Origin: Cryobacterium arcticum
GTDB taxonomy: Bacteria; Actinomycetota; Actinomycetes; Actinomycetales; Microbacteriaceae
NCBI RefSeq assembly: GCF_001679725.1
Contig: NZ_CP016282.1
Span: 2,232,001 to 2,296,000 of the forward strand
DNA: 64,000 nt
Direction: 5' to 3'
This document shows positions 52,158-64,000 of this stretch, piece by piece. Under the pieces are notes generated by a model. The model did not search any database, was not told where the DNA came from, and was given only the letters and a program-made list of their open reading frames with translations. Within the stretch, counting starts at the first letter, position 1. Every line of letters starts with the position of its first letter. The translations under genes were made by a program, and so were the position numbers.

Positions 52158-52341
52158 TGAGGGGCTCGAATGCCCCTCAATCAGGGCCATCGGGGCGAAT
52201 TCATCCGCAATTCGCCCGCCCATATTTCCGGCATATTTCCGGCGGCCGTCTTCGCCGCGCCCGTGGCCGTCCAGGGGCCGCACGTGGGGGTCAGGAAGGG
52301 AGCCCGTCATGCGGACACATGGTCCCGGCGTGCCGGGACCA
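52158..52341. other. Intergenic dyads between DUF1023 hydrolase and epimerase genes
   Basis: The 311-bp gap 52073-52383 has no gene. It holds TGAGGGGC/GCCCCTCA (52158-52179), GGGCGAATT/AATTCGCCC (52193-52217), a direct repeat of CATATTTCCGG (52221 and 52232), and a perfect 11-bp stem ATGGTCCCGGC/GCCGGGACCAT (52318-52341) that could end the epimerase transcript. Nothing else is evident. Confidence 0.6.
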
Positions 52342-52383
52342 TTCGTCCGGAACGGGGCGGGTTGCGCGGCGCCGGAGCGCGGG

Positions 52384-53385
52384 TCAGGCCGCCAGGGCGG
52401 CCAACAGCGCCACCTCGTCGGCGTCGGAGAGGCCGGCCCGGCGGGGGCCGTTGATCACTCGCTGTCGTTCCCAACGCAGGGTGTCGGCGAGGGTGTCGGC
52501 CAGGGGGCGGGTGACCAGTCCGGCGTTCCGCGCCGCGGAGGTGTCGCGGGCGCTGAAGCCGGCGTACTCGGGCAGCGGCAACCACAACGGCAGTGACCGG
52601 GGCCCCGACCAGGGCTCGACCTCGTGTTCCAGCAGCCAGTGCGGGTCGACGCCCACGACGCGTGCGGTGTGGCCGGCGACGAACCGGGCCACGGCGAGGT
52701 ACTCGACGAGCGACACGGTCTCCCCCGCCACGTTGTACACCCCGCGCGTGCCGTCCTCGGCCGCATCCACGATCCACTCGGCGAGGTCCCGCACATCGAG
52801 CAACTGGGTGAGCAGGCCGGGCACATCGGGCACCAGGACGCTCCCATCGGCGGTGGCAGGTTGCGCGAACCGGGCCGGCCAGTAGCCGGACCGGTCGGAG
52901 ATGTCGCCCGGGCCGCCGATCAGCCCGGAGCGCAGGATCAGGGAGCGTTCGGTGCCGAAACCCTCGAGCACGCGCTGCTCGCACGCAACCTTGGCTTCGC
53001 CGTAGCTCTCCATGTCCTCCATCACATCGGCGGCAAGGGCGCCGACCAGTTCGGCCGATTCGAGCCCGCCCGGCGTCGCCGTCTCCGCGTAGACATTGCC
53101 CGACGACACGAAGGTGTACGAGCCGGCCCGCTCTTGCAGCGCGGCGACCGCGGAGGCGACCTGGCCGGGCTGCCGCGACACGTCCACGACCACATCCCAG
53201 TCTTCGGCGGTCACGGAGTCATAGGCGTCCGGCCGGGTGCGGTCTCCGGTCACGAACCGGACGCCGTCGGGCGCGCTGCCGGTCTCGCCCCGGGCCAGGC
53301 AGGTGACCTGGTGTCCGTGATGCCGCGCGGCCGTCGCGATGGTGCCGCCGAGCCAGGCCGTTCCGCCCAGGATGAGGAATCGCAT
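52384..53385 (-). CDS. NAD-dependent epimerase/dehydratase family protein
   Basis: A 333-residue extended SDR. The start is MRFLILGGTAWLGGTIATAARHHGHQVTCLARG, with the GGTAWLGG cofactor loop, VVVDVSRQPGQVASAV, the SSGNVYAETATPGG stretch, and SYGEAKVACE where YxxxK is in place. The C-terminal VRDLAEWIVDAAEDGTRGVYNVAGE is common. Substrate unknown. The frame extends upstream to 53406, but MRFLILGG at 53385 fits the fold. Confidence 0.88.
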   Translation of the reverse strand: MRFLILGGTAWLGGTIATAARHHGHQVTCLARGETGSAPDGVRFVTGDRTRPDAYDSVTAEDWDVVVDVSRQPGQVASAVAALQERAGSYTFVSSGNVYAETATPGGLESAELVGALAADVMEDMESYGEAKVACEQRVLEGFGTERSLILRSGLIGGPGDISDRSGYWPARFAQPATADGSVLVPDVPGLLTQLLDVRDLAEWIVDAAEDGTRGVYNVAGETVSLVEYLAVARFVAGHTARVVGVDPHWLLEHEVEPWSGPRSLPLWLPLPEYAGFSARDTSAARNAGLVTRPLADTLADTLRWERQRVINGPRRAGLSDADEVALLAALAA

Positions 53386-53433
53386 GGGGCCAGCTAACCG
53401 AACCATCGCGGGTGCGGCAAGCGCTGTTCGCGC

Positions 53434-54759
53434 TCAGCACAGCGCCGCCGGTACCCGGTCGACCGCGGCGGCCCCACGTTCCATCTGCCGCCAGGTCCCG
53501 CCCGTGAGCGGGCTCAGGGTGATCATCGTGTAGAGCACGGCGACGATGCCGAAGGCCAGCGGGAGGCCGATGGTGTCCCCGGCTATGCCGCCGAGCAGGG
53601 CGCCGAACGGCACACCGGCCCAGGCGCCGGCGTTGATCAGGCCGAACACCCGGCCGCGGAGCTGCTCCGGAATCCGTTCGAGCTCCACGGTGCCGAGGAT
53701 CGGGTTGATGGCGCCGGCGGCCAACCCGGAGAGGGCCGTCAGGGCCACCAGCACCGGTAACGGTGCGCCGAACGCGAATGCGGCGCTCGAGGGGCCGCCG
53801 GCCAGCGCGAAGCAGAGTGCGAAGGTCACCCGGCGGGGCACCCGGTGCGCGACGAAGCCGAAGGCGATGTTGCCGATCAGCGCGCATCCGCCCATCACGG
53901 CCACCAGCAGCCCCAACGCGGCCGCGCCGCCGAGCCGGTCGTTCGCGTACAGGGGCAGTAGGGTCGACCCGCGAGCCGCGTCCAGAAGGTTGGTGGCCAA
54001 CACCAGGCCCACGACCAGTCGCATGAGCGGGTCGGCGACCACGAACCGGAAGCCCTCGGCCAGGTCAGCCCAGTACGACGTGCGCCGCGGGACGCCGCCA
54101 GGGCCGGAGCCGGCGGCGTCGGTACCGGCAGCGTCGGAGCCGGGCAGGAGCACGTCCCGGATCGGGGCCACACCCTTCCAGGTCAGCACGGCCGAGACCA
54201 GGAAGGTCGCGGCGTTCACGAAGAGGGCGGCGACCGGGCCCAGCACCGCCACGAGGAGCCCGGCGACGGATGCCCCGATGAGCTTCGCGAATCGCTCAGA
54301 CCCGTCCAGCAGCCCCACGCTCTGCTCCAACCGTGCGCCCGCCCGCATCGACAGGCCGGGCAGCATCACCCGCCTGGCGGTCTGTCCAGGGGTGTCGAGC
54401 AGCCCGGCGGCGAACACGAGGGCCAGCAGCGCCCAGAACGGCAGGCCAACGGTGAGGGCCAGCACCGGGATGGCCAGCACGGTGACGCCGCTGGCCACGT
54501 CCGCGGCGATCGCGGCCCTGCGGTGACCGACCCTGTCGACGACGACCCCGCCGAGGACCCCGCCGAGGACGACAGGGGCGGTGGCGAAGAAGGCCGCGAG
54601 GCCCACCTCCACGCCCGATCCGCCCCGGCCCAGCACATAGAACGGCACGGCGAACGCGGTGACGACGTTGCCGGTCTGGGAGATCGCGTGCGCGGACAGC
54701 AGCGCGACAAGCGAGCTCCTCGCGCCACGGCCTCGGGCCGGGGCGTCTGTGAAGGTCAC
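53434..54759 (-). CDS. MFS transporter (probable efflux)
   Basis: A 441-residue, 12-helix transporter of the MFS_3 (enterobactin-exporter-like) type, with SAHAISQTGNVVTAFAVPFYVLGRGGSGVEVGLAAFFATAPVVLGGVLGGVVVDRVGHRRAAI. The substrate is unknown. Its GTG start lies 9 nt after the ArsR-type regulator, and the two form an operon, a common layout for regulated drug exporters. Confidence 0.88.
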   Translation of the reverse strand: MTFTDAPARGRGARSSLVALLSAHAISQTGNVVTAFAVPFYVLGRGGSGVEVGLAAFFATAPVVLGGVLGGVVVDRVGHRRAAIAADVASGVTVLAIPVLALTVGLPFWALLALVFAAGLLDTPGQTARRVMLPGLSMRAGARLEQSVGLLDGSERFAKLIGASVAGLLVAVLGPVAALFVNAATFLVSAVLTWKGVAPIRDVLLPGSDAAGTDAAGSGPGGVPRRTSYWADLAEGFRFVVADPLMRLVVGLVLATNLLDAARGSTLLPLYANDRLGGAAALGLLVAVMGGCALIGNIAFGFVAHRVPRRVTFALCFALAGGPSSAAFAFGAPLPVLVALTALSGLAAGAINPILGTVELERIPEQLRGRVFGLINAGAWAGVPFGALLGGIAGDTIGLPLAFGIVAVLYTMITLSPLTGGTWRQMERGAAAVDRVPAALC

Positions 54760-54768
54760 GGCGACCTC

Positions 54769-55356
54769 TCAGGGGCGCCGGTAGGCCTGATACACCAGCA
54801 CCACAGGCTCGGCGCCGTCGGCGGCCGCCGGGTCGTGGGCGGCGCTCGTGTCCAGCCATCGGTCCACGAACTCCTCGAGTTCGCCGCGCATGGTCGCCAG
54901 TTCGTCGGCGGTGAGCCGCAGGCTGCGGTCGCCGCTTGCGCCGGCCGCAACCCACTCCTTGGGCAGGGTGGCCGCCGTGTCGATGTACTCGGTGAAGCGG
55001 GCCGCATAGGCCTGGGCGATCGACTTCTGCAGCGCGGACGACGCGGCGAGGGTGTCGGGGTCGCCCAGGAGGTCCGCGGGTTCCCAGCTTGTCAGCGGCG
55101 TCGTCGCCTGCCACCAGCGTTCGCGCTGGTCGGTGCTCTGCGCCTCGGCGGGCTCGATCAGGCCGCTCGAGGCGAGTTTGCCCAGGTGGTAGCTGATGGT
55201 GCCGGGCGCCTCGTCGATCACGTCGCCGAGCTGGGCGGCGGTCTGAGCGCCGCGTTCCCGCAGTAGCCCCAGCAGCCGCAGCCTGGTGGGATGCGCGAGC
55301 ACGCGCATCGAGGCGGCTGAGGTGAGCGTTGTGCGCCGGTCGTCACGGGGTGTCAT
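54769..55356 (-). CDS. ArsR-type winged-helix transcriptional regulator
   Basis: A 195-residue regulator. The N-terminal winged helix is MRVLAHPTRLRLLGLLRERGAQTAAQLGDVIDEAPGTISYHLGKLASSGLIEP, with the recognition helix GTISYHLGKLASSG. The C-terminal half is helical (WVAAGASGDRSLRLTADELATMRGELEEFVDRWL) and may bind a ligand. No metal-binding Cys pair is seen, so it is not a metal sensor of the SmtB type. It probably represses itself and the MFS gene. Confidence 0.88.
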   Translation of the reverse strand: MTPRDDRRTTLTSAASMRVLAHPTRLRLLGLLRERGAQTAAQLGDVIDEAPGTISYHLGKLASSGLIEPAEAQSTDQRERWWQATTPLTSWEPADLLGDPDTLAASSALQKSIAQAYAARFTEYIDTAATLPKEWVAAGASGDRSLRLTADELATMRGELEEFVDRWLDTSAAHDPAAADGAEPVVLVYQAYRRP

Positions 55357-55371
55357 GCCCCGACGCTATAT

Positions 55372-55400
55372 CAACAAGACTTCTTGCGCAACACTTGTTG
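55372..55400. promoter_or_regulatory. Candidate operator of the ArsR-type regulator
   Basis: CAACAAG (55372-55378) and CTTGTTG (55394-55400) are perfect complements 15 bp apart, and an inner AAG-ACTT-CTT dyad overlaps. It lies 16-44 bp before the regulator ATG, over the expected promoter. Confidence 0.6.
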
Positions 55401-55415
55401 TGCACTTCGTCCGGA

Positions 55416-58887
<3,472 letters not shown>

Positions 58888-58890
58888 TGG

Positions 58891-60084
58891 TTAAGTGTAC
58901 GCACGCGGCGCCGAGTCGGCCATTCCCGCGCCGATCGCCTGCGACCAGGCTGCCGGCAGCGCCGCCAGCAGGGCGTCGACGTCGGCCTGCGTCGACGTGC
59001 GGCCGAGCGTGATCCGCAGGGCGCTGCGGGCCTCGGCCTCGGTGCGCCCCATGGCGCGCAGCACGTGCGAGGGCTCAGGGATGCCCGCCTGGCAGGCCGA
59101 GCCGGTGGACACCGACACCCCGGCGACGTCGAGCAGGAAGAGCAGTGAGTCGCCCTCGCAGCCGGGGAAGGTGAAATGGGCGTTGCCGGGAAGCCGGCCC
59201 GCGGGGTCGGGGTCGCCGTTGTACACGGCGGAGGGCACCGCCTCGAGCACACCGGCGATGACCCTGTCGCGCAGCGCGGCCAGACGGCGGTTCTCGGCGG
59301 CGAGTTCTCCGGTCATGGCCGTGGCCGCCACGGCGAAGGACACCGCGGCCGCCACGTCCTGGGTGCCGCTACGCACCTGCCGTTGCTGGCCGCCGCCGTG
59401 GATGAGGGGCACAACAGTGGCCGCACGGGAGAGCACGAGGGCGCCGATGCCGACGGGGCCGCCGATCTTGTGGGCCGAGACGCTGAGCGCGGAGACCCCG
59501 GTCGCGTGCAGGCCGGCGAAGTCGATCGGCACGTGCCCGTAAGCCGAGATCGCGTCGACGTGCACCGGGATCCCGTGGGCCGCGGCGAGCGCCGCCACCT
59601 CCTCGACCGGCTGCAGCGTGCCCACCTCGTTGTTGGCCGCGAGAAGGGTGACCAGGGCCACGTCCTCGGGGTTCGTTGCGATGGCGGCGGCGAGGGCCGT
59701 GAGGTCGATGCGTCCGAGGATGTCCAGCGGGATCCATTCCACGCGCGCGCCCTCCTGCTGGACGAGCCAGTCCACGGTGTCGACCGTGGCGTGGTGCTCG
59801 CCCCCGGGCACGAGGATGCGGGTGCGCGGGGCGCGGGCCCAGTACAGCCCCTTGATGCCGAGGTTCACCGCTTCGGTGCCGCTGCCGGTGAAGACCACCT
59901 CGATGGGGTCGGAGCGCACACTCGCCGCGACCTGCTCGCGGGCCTCCTCGAGCATCCGCTTGGCATTCTGGCCCTGGCTGTGGATCGATGCGGGGTTGCC
60001 CACGACGGCCATGGCCTCGGCGTAGGCGGTGATGGCGGCGGGGAGCATGGGCGCCGTCGCAGCGTGGTCGAGATAGACGGACAT
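58891..60084 (-). CDS. Cysteine desulfurase (NifS/IscS-like)
   Basis: A 397-residue PLP enzyme that takes sulfur from cysteine. The PLP Lys is in SAHKIGGPVGIGAL and the catalytic Cys in STGSACQAGIPEPSHVLRAMG; VDAISAYGHVPIDF and GGEHHATVDTVDW are cofactor-site stretches. The usual partner here is MnmA, which follows. GGGAGG lies 6 nt before the ATG. It diverges from glgX. Confidence 0.95.
   Translation of the reverse strand: MSVYLDHAATAPMLPAAITAYAEAMAVVGNPASIHSQGQNAKRMLEEAREQVAASVRSDPIEVVFTGSGTEAVNLGIKGLYWARAPRTRILVPGGEHHATVDTVDWLVQQEGARVEWIPLDILGRIDLTALAAAIATNPEDVALVTLLAANNEVGTLQPVEEVAALAAAHGIPVHVDAISAYGHVPIDFAGLHATGVSALSVSAHKIGGPVGIGALVLSRAATVVPLIHGGGQQRQVRSGTQDVAAAVSFAVAATAMTGELAAENRRLAALRDRVIAGVLEAVPSAVYNGDPDPAGRLPGNAHFTFPGCEGDSLLFLLDVAGVSVSTGSACQAGIPEPSHVLRAMGRTEAEARSALRITLGRTSTQADVDALLAALPAAWSQAIGAGMADSAPRAYT
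58894..58899 (-). promoter_or_regulatory. Possible internal -10 box for mnmA
   Basis: TACACT on the minus strand, 6 nt before the mnmA GTG and overlapping the last codons of the desulfurase gene. Confidence 0.35.
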
Positions 60085-60159
60085 GTGGTGGCCTCCCTAC
60101 GGGTCGTCGGGCCCTGAGCCGGGCAGGCGGGCTGGTCTGAACTGACTGCCCGCACTCAT

Positions 60160-60165
60160 TACTCT
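60160..60165 (+). promoter_or_regulatory. -10 box of leaderless glgX transcript
   Basis: TACTCT, 7 nt before the ATG at 60173. Confidence 0.5.
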
Positions 60166-60172
60166 AGAACTC

Positions 60173-62230
60173 ATGACTCCAGCAGACTCCCTCCGCAACC
60201 TGGGCGTCCGCGCTACGAGCAACGGGGGCGAACTCCGCGTCTGGTCCGAACACGCCGAATCCATCGAGTTGTGCATCTTCGACCACACCGATCCCAACTG
60301 GATCGTGCGCACGGTGGCCATGGTGCGCGACAGCCACAATGTGTGGGTGGGCCGCACCCGCACTCTCACGCCGGGGCGGCGTTACGGCATCCGGGTCACC
60401 GGTCCGGCCGGCCCCACCCACGCGTTCCACCCCGAGAAGACCCTGGTCGACCCCTATGCGCGGGGCCTCGCCCGGGTGGGCCCCGACCAGTGGCAGTCCA
60501 CCATGGTCGACGGCGGCTTCGACTGGGCCGGTGCGGTGAAGCCGAACACGCCGCTCGACCACACCGTGGTCTACGAGGCCCACGTGCGCGGGCTCAGCAA
60601 GCTCAGCCCGGCGATGCCCGCCGAGTTGCGCGGCACCTACGCCGGCCTGGCCCACGAGAGCACCATCGCGTACCTCAAGAACCTCGGCGTCACGGCCGTC
60701 GAGCTGCTGCCCGTGCAGTCGTTCGTGTCCGAGCAGCGCCTGATCAAGCAGGGCCTGTCCAACTACTGGGGCTACAACACCTTCAACTTCTTCACCCCGC
60801 ACGCCGACTACGCCACGCAGGCGTCGCAGTCCGAGGGCCCCGAGGCCGTGTTGCGGGAATTCAAGGGCATGGTCAAGCTGCTGCACGAGGCCGGCCTGGA
60901 GGTCATCCTCGATGTGGTCTACAACCACACGGCGGAGGAGGGGCCGGCCGGACCGGTCTCCAGTCTGCGGGGCATCGACAACGCCACGTACTACCGGCAG
61001 AACGCCCAGGGCCACTACATCGACGTCACCGGGTGCGGCAACACCGTCAACTTCGGCCACGAGGTGCCGATGCGGCTGGTGCTGGACTCGCTGCGCTACT
61101 GGGCCAACGAGGTTCAGATCGACGGTTTCAGGTTCGACCTGGCCGCAACCCTCGGTCGCAACGGCGACGTGCACTACACGCCGGACCACCCCCTGCTGAC
61201 CGCCATCAGGGACGACCCGGCGCTGGCCGGGGTGAAGCTCATCGCCGAACCCTGGGACGTCGGCATGGGCGGCTGGCAGACCGGCAACTTCCCGTCCGGG
61301 TGGTCGGAGTGGAACGACCGCTACCGGGACCGGATGCGTTCCTTCTGGCTGACCGATGTCGCCGCGGTCCGGCGCAATGCCACCTCGGACAGCGGTATCG
61401 GCCGCTTCGCCTCCCGGCTCGCCGGGTCGGCCAATACCTTCTCCCTGGAGCGCGGCCCGCTCGCGTCGCTCAACTTCATCACCGCACACGACGGCTTCAC
61501 CATGGCTGACCTCACCGCGTACGACGTCAAGCACAACGTGGGCAACGGCGAGTCCAACCGCGACGGCACCAACGACAACAACTCCTTCAACCACGGCGTC
61601 GAGGGCCCGACCAGGGACGTCACGGTGCTCGCCACCCGGCGTCGCGCGATGCGCAACCTGCTCGGCACCCTGCTGCTCTCCGCCGGGGTCCCGATGCTGA
61701 CCGCCGGCGACGAGTTCGGCCGCAGCCAGCGCGGAAACAACAACGCCTACTGTCACGACAGTGAGCTCACCTGGCTGGACTGGGACTTCGACGACTGGCA
61801 GCAGGACCTGCACCGGGTCACCCGGCAGCTTCTCGCCCTCCGCCGGGAGAACCCGGCCCTGCGCCCCGTGCGGTTCGGCCGCACCGGTCAGACCACCCCG
61901 AGCGCCAGCCAAATGGACTGGTACAACGCCGCCGGGGCGTCGATGTCGGAGAGCGACTGGAACTCGCCCCGCGAGCGCACCCTGCAGTACCTCGCGGCGA
62001 GCACCCCGGAGCACGAGGACTTCAACCGGATCCTCCTCATCGTGCACGGTCTGGAAACCCCGGTCGAGGTGACACTGCCGCTGCACACCGGTGTCTCCGG
62101 CTACACCGTGCTCTGGGACTCCAGTCACGACGATATCCGTGAGGTGGTGAGCTCCTACGCTCCGGGCGCCCGGCTCACCGTGGGGGGCACCTCGATGCTG
62201 CTGCTCAGAGCCGAGGGCGCCCAGGCATGA
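60173..62230 (+). CDS. glgX: Glycogen debranching enzyme GlgX (isoamylase type)
   Basis: A 685-residue GH13 enzyme that cleaves alpha-1,6 branches left by glycogen phosphorylase. The N-terminal carbohydrate-binding fold is followed by VYEAHVRGLSKLSP, VILDVVYNHTAEEG, the nucleophile Asp in IDGFRFDLAATLGR, the acid Glu in KLIAEPWDVG and the Asp of NFITAHDGFTMADL. The stop overlaps the ATG of the YbaK gene (ATGA). A glgP-like gene lies 1.5 kb downstream on the other strand. Confidence 0.95.
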   Translation: MTPADSLRNLGVRATSNGGELRVWSEHAESIELCIFDHTDPNWIVRTVAMVRDSHNVWVGRTRTLTPGRRYGIRVTGPAGPTHAFHPEKTLVDPYARGLARVGPDQWQSTMVDGGFDWAGAVKPNTPLDHTVVYEAHVRGLSKLSPAMPAELRGTYAGLAHESTIAYLKNLGVTAVELLPVQSFVSEQRLIKQGLSNYWGYNTFNFFTPHADYATQASQSEGPEAVLREFKGMVKLLHEAGLEVILDVVYNHTAEEGPAGPVSSLRGIDNATYYRQNAQGHYIDVTGCGNTVNFGHEVPMRLVLDSLRYWANEVQIDGFRFDLAATLGRNGDVHYTPDHPLLTAIRDDPALAGVKLIAEPWDVGMGGWQTGNFPSGWSEWNDRYRDRMRSFWLTDVAAVRRNATSDSGIGRFASRLAGSANTFSLERGPLASLNFITAHDGFTMADLTAYDVKHNVGNGESNRDGTNDNNSFNHGVEGPTRDVTVLATRRRAMRNLLGTLLLSAGVPMLTAGDEFGRSQRGNNNAYCHDSELTWLDWDFDDWQQDLHRVTRQLLALRRENPALRPVRFGRTGQTTPSASQMDWYNAAGASMSESDWNSPRERTLQYLAASTPEHEDFNRILLIVHGLETPVEVTLPLHTGVSGYTVLWDSSHDDIREVVSSYAPGARLTVGGTSMLLLRAEGAQA

Positions 62231-62712
62231 CCAGACCGGATGCCGCTGGCACGCCGGCCACGGCCCTGTTGCTGCAGCTGGGTCTCCGGTTCACCGCGCA
62301 CCAGTACGCCCACGACCCCGCCGCATCCGGCTACGGACACGAGGCGGCCGAAAAGCTGCGGCTCGACCCCGACCAGGTGTTCAAGACGCTGGTGGCCGAC
62401 GCGGACGGGACGCTGGTCGTGGCGGTGGTTCCCGTCTCCGGCCAGCTCGACCTCAAGGCGCTGGCCTCGGCGGTCGGCGCGAAGCGGGCCGTCATGGCTG
62501 ATCCGAAAACCGCGGAACGGAAGACCGGCTACGTTCTGGGCGGCATCAGCCCGATCGGGCAGAAGACCAGCCTGCGCACTGTGATCGACGAGACGGCCGA
62601 GCTGTTCGACACCGTCTTCGTCTCCGGTGGGCGCCGAGGCCTGGACCTCGAGCTGTCCCCCGCCGACCTGGTCAGCGCCACGGACGCAATCCTGGCTCCC
62701 ATCGGCCGATAG
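62227..62712 (+). CDS. ybaK: Cys-tRNA(Pro)/Cys-tRNA(Cys) deacylase, YbaK family
   Basis: A 161-residue editing protein that hydrolyses mischarged Cys-tRNA(Pro). VFKTLVADADGTLVVAVVPVSGQLDLKALASAVGAKRA contains the conserved Lys and the sheet of the YbaK/EbsC fold; KTGYVLGGISPIGQK is the signature loop. It is coupled to glgX by ATGA, an odd partner. Confidence 0.93.
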   Translation: MTRPDAAGTPATALLLQLGLRFTAHQYAHDPAASGYGHEAAEKLRLDPDQVFKTLVADADGTLVVAVVPVSGQLDLKALASAVGAKRAVMADPKTAERKTGYVLGGISPIGQKTSLRTVIDETAELFDTVFVSGGRRGLDLELSPADLVSATDAILAPIGR

Positions 62713-62720
62713 CGCACCCT

Positions 62721-63698
62721 GTGAGGATGATCCCCCTGACCCGCCCTGCCGCCCTGCTCGACCGGTGGAGGGCCTGGCGCGGCCACACCACCCCGTTCGC
62801 GTCGGTGAGCAGCGCGGCAGCCCTGGTCGTTGCCCTCAGCGGCGTTCTCGATGCGGCCAACCCGTCCCCGGACACTCTCGGCACCGACTGGACCTGGGCG
62901 TGGACCCTGATCGCCTGTGTGGTCGCGCTGCTCCCGGTGGCCGTGGCCGAGCGATTCCCCCGCTGGATCGCCGTGGCGGCCTGCTTCGCCTTCGTCGCCG
63001 TGACCGCCTTGCAGATGTTCACCTCCGACCAGGGGCTCAAGTCGGTCAACAATCTCGTGCTGTATCCCATGCTCGCGTGCTACGTCGGCTGGTTCTTCGC
63101 CCGGCCGCTTGCGCGTCTGATCGTCGCGCTGGCCCTGGTTCTCTCGGGCGTCGCCGTGGTGCTGGCTCCCCACCCGTTTCTGCTCCCCACCTGGGTCAAC
63201 CTCGCTCTGGCGTCGGTGTTCTGCCTCGAGGCAGCAGGCCACCTCCGGTCCAAGCTCGACCACGAGATCCGCACCGACCCTCTCACGGGCGCGCTGAACC
63301 GTTCGGGGCTGCCGGCCCGGATCGATCAGGAACTGGCCAGGGCGCTGCGCACGCAGCAACCCCTCGTTCTGGTGCTGTTGGACCTGGACAACTTCAAACA
63401 GGTCAACGACGTGCACGGCCACGCGGCCGGAGACCGGATCCTGGTGGACCTCGTGCGCGCGGTCCGCAGCCAGTTCCGGCCGTTCGACACCATTGCCCGG
63501 GTCGGCGGTGACGAGTTCCTGCTCCTGCTGCCCGCGATCGACCCGGCCGGCGCGTGCGAGGTGCTGGACCGGCTCCGCCCGCTCACGGGTGACACCTGGT
63601 CATTCGGCCTCGCGGCCGCAGAGCCCGGGGACACCGCCGAGTTGCTCATGGAACGTGCCGACAAGGACCTCTACGCGACCAAGAAGGCACGCCGGTAA
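62721..63698 (+). CDS. Diguanylate cyclase with integral membrane sensor
   Basis: A 325-residue enzyme that makes c-di-GMP from two GTP. Residues 30-170 contain about five hydrophobic helices (ALVVALSGVLDAA, TLIACVVALLPVAVAE, WIAVAACFAFVAVTALQMF, VLYPMLACYVGWFF, LIVALALVLSGVAVVLA). The GGDEF domain ends with GGDEF at 262-266 and a product-inhibition I-site RPFD at 253-256, so it should be active and feedback-inhibited. GTG at 62721 or ATG at 62727. Confidence 0.92.
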   Translation: MRMIPLTRPAALLDRWRAWRGHTTPFASVSSAAALVVALSGVLDAANPSPDTLGTDWTWAWTLIACVVALLPVAVAERFPRWIAVAACFAFVAVTALQMFTSDQGLKSVNNLVLYPMLACYVGWFFARPLARLIVALALVLSGVAVVLAPHPFLLPTWVNLALASVFCLEAAGHLRSKLDHEIRTDPLTGALNRSGLPARIDQELARALRTQQPLVLVLLDLDNFKQVNDVHGHAAGDRILVDLVRAVRSQFRPFDTIARVGGDEFLLLLPAIDPAGACEVLDRLRPLTGDTWSFGLAAAEPGDTAELLMERADKDLYATKKARR

Positions 63699-63719
63699 GC
63701 CCGGCGCGCCCCTTCCGGC

Positions 63720-64000
63720 TCAGCTCGCGACGGCGACGAGGCCCATCTCGGCCGGGCTGATCAGCAGGTCGTTGCGTGGCACGACCCGCACGGTGTAGCC
63801 GAACCCGCCCGCCCGATCGAGTTCCACGGTGCCGGTGAACAGCGTCGGCATGCCGGAGGCGGGGCTTCCCGTCGCATCCGCGAGCGCGTCCTGGCCCTGC
63901 ACGTCGTCGATCGGCTCGAGCGCCTGGGTGCTCACATCGGTCAGGTCGTCGCCGCCGAGGCTCCGGCCGTAGACCACCTGCACCGTCACGTCGTCGGGCG
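63720..64000 (-). CDS. glgP: Alpha-glucan phosphorylase, C-terminal part (partial)
   Basis: The last 92 residues of an alpha-glucan phosphorylase; the rest lies beyond the right edge. VTVQVVYGRSLGG and AGGFGYTVRVVPRNDLLISPAEMGLV match the C-terminal domain of the TIGR02094-type GlgP of actinobacteria, which releases glucose-1-phosphate from glycogen. Beside glgX this makes a glycogen-breakdown pair, though transcribed towards it. Confidence 0.82.
   Translation of the reverse strand, partial: PDDVTVQVVYGRSLGGDDLTDVSTQALEPIDDVQGQDALADATGSPASGMPTLFTGTVELDRAGGFGYTVRVVPRNDLLISPAEMGLVAVAS

Overview
The window is a 64 kb piece of a high-GC actinobacterial chromosome. The gene families (mycothiol-type nitroreductase, GlbO globin, SCO4848-type and DUF1023 proteins, duplicated-ClpP-type neighbourhood downstream of tig, GatCAB) and the many palindromic repeats built on GGTCTCGACAGGCTCGACC point to Microbacteriaceae, possibly Cryobacterium or a close relative; the genus is an inference. 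Almost everything is core metabolism and information processing. I see no insertion sequence, prophage, CRISPR array, rRNA or plasmid-type gene.

Layout. 1-2215: clpP (cut by the edge) and tig, then tRNA-Pro and tRNA-Gly. 2273-2580: a 52-bp repeat array. 2641-7117: an SDR, lactate dehydrogenase and a two-component system. 7197-7560: a second repeat array. 7576-12092: a leftward cluster (thiol oxidoreductase, rpiB, Nei-type glycosylase, PaiB-like protein, amidohydrolase). 12217-13954: a ProP-type osmolyte transporter with an unusual leader. 14097-25231: mostly rightward genes (SDR with zinc ribbon, exonuclease, pepN, mscS, globin, FAD dehydrogenase, tesB, Rieske lipoprotein). 25242-28629: thioesterase, ettA, lipoprotein and ssb, leftward. 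28826-36151: aldo-keto reductase, membrane proteins, nadE, tRNA-Arg, orn, tRNA-His, a zincin and a DD-carboxypeptidase. 36299-40605: a kinase and a TPP-riboswitch-controlled ECF thiamine-precursor transporter (ykoE, ecfA, ecfT). 40693-46844: gerW-like, dinB, LLM oxidoreductase, DUF3566, VIT-type metal transporter. 46841-50533: gatCAB. 50570-55356: DUF1023 hydrolase, epimerase, MFS pump and its ArsR-type regulator. 55416-60084: nifS-mnmA-ligA. 60173-64000: glycogen genes glgX and glgP flanking a YbaK deacylase and a diguanylate cyclase.

How genes work together. NifS supplies sulfur for MnmA tRNA thiolation; GatCAB makes Gln-tRNA(Gln) and possibly Asn-tRNA(Asn); YkoE-EcfA-EcfT take up thiamine or its precursor under TPP control; GlgX debranches what the convergent GlgP degrades; an ArsR-type repressor sits beside an MFS exporter and behind a candidate operator.

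Themes. At least eighteen start codons, counting the proP leader peptide, lie 6 to 9 nt (one at 5 nt) behind a TANNNT -10 box, so leaderless transcripts are very common here. Five genes carry in-frame 15-bp minisatellites. Two unrelated genes end in 13-bp arrays. The most intriguing locus is the proP leader at 12217-12376: a leaderless short ORF followed by three look-alike CCUC/GAGG hairpins, two of which hold the start codon of another short ORF in the stem. I do not match it to a riboswitch class I know.
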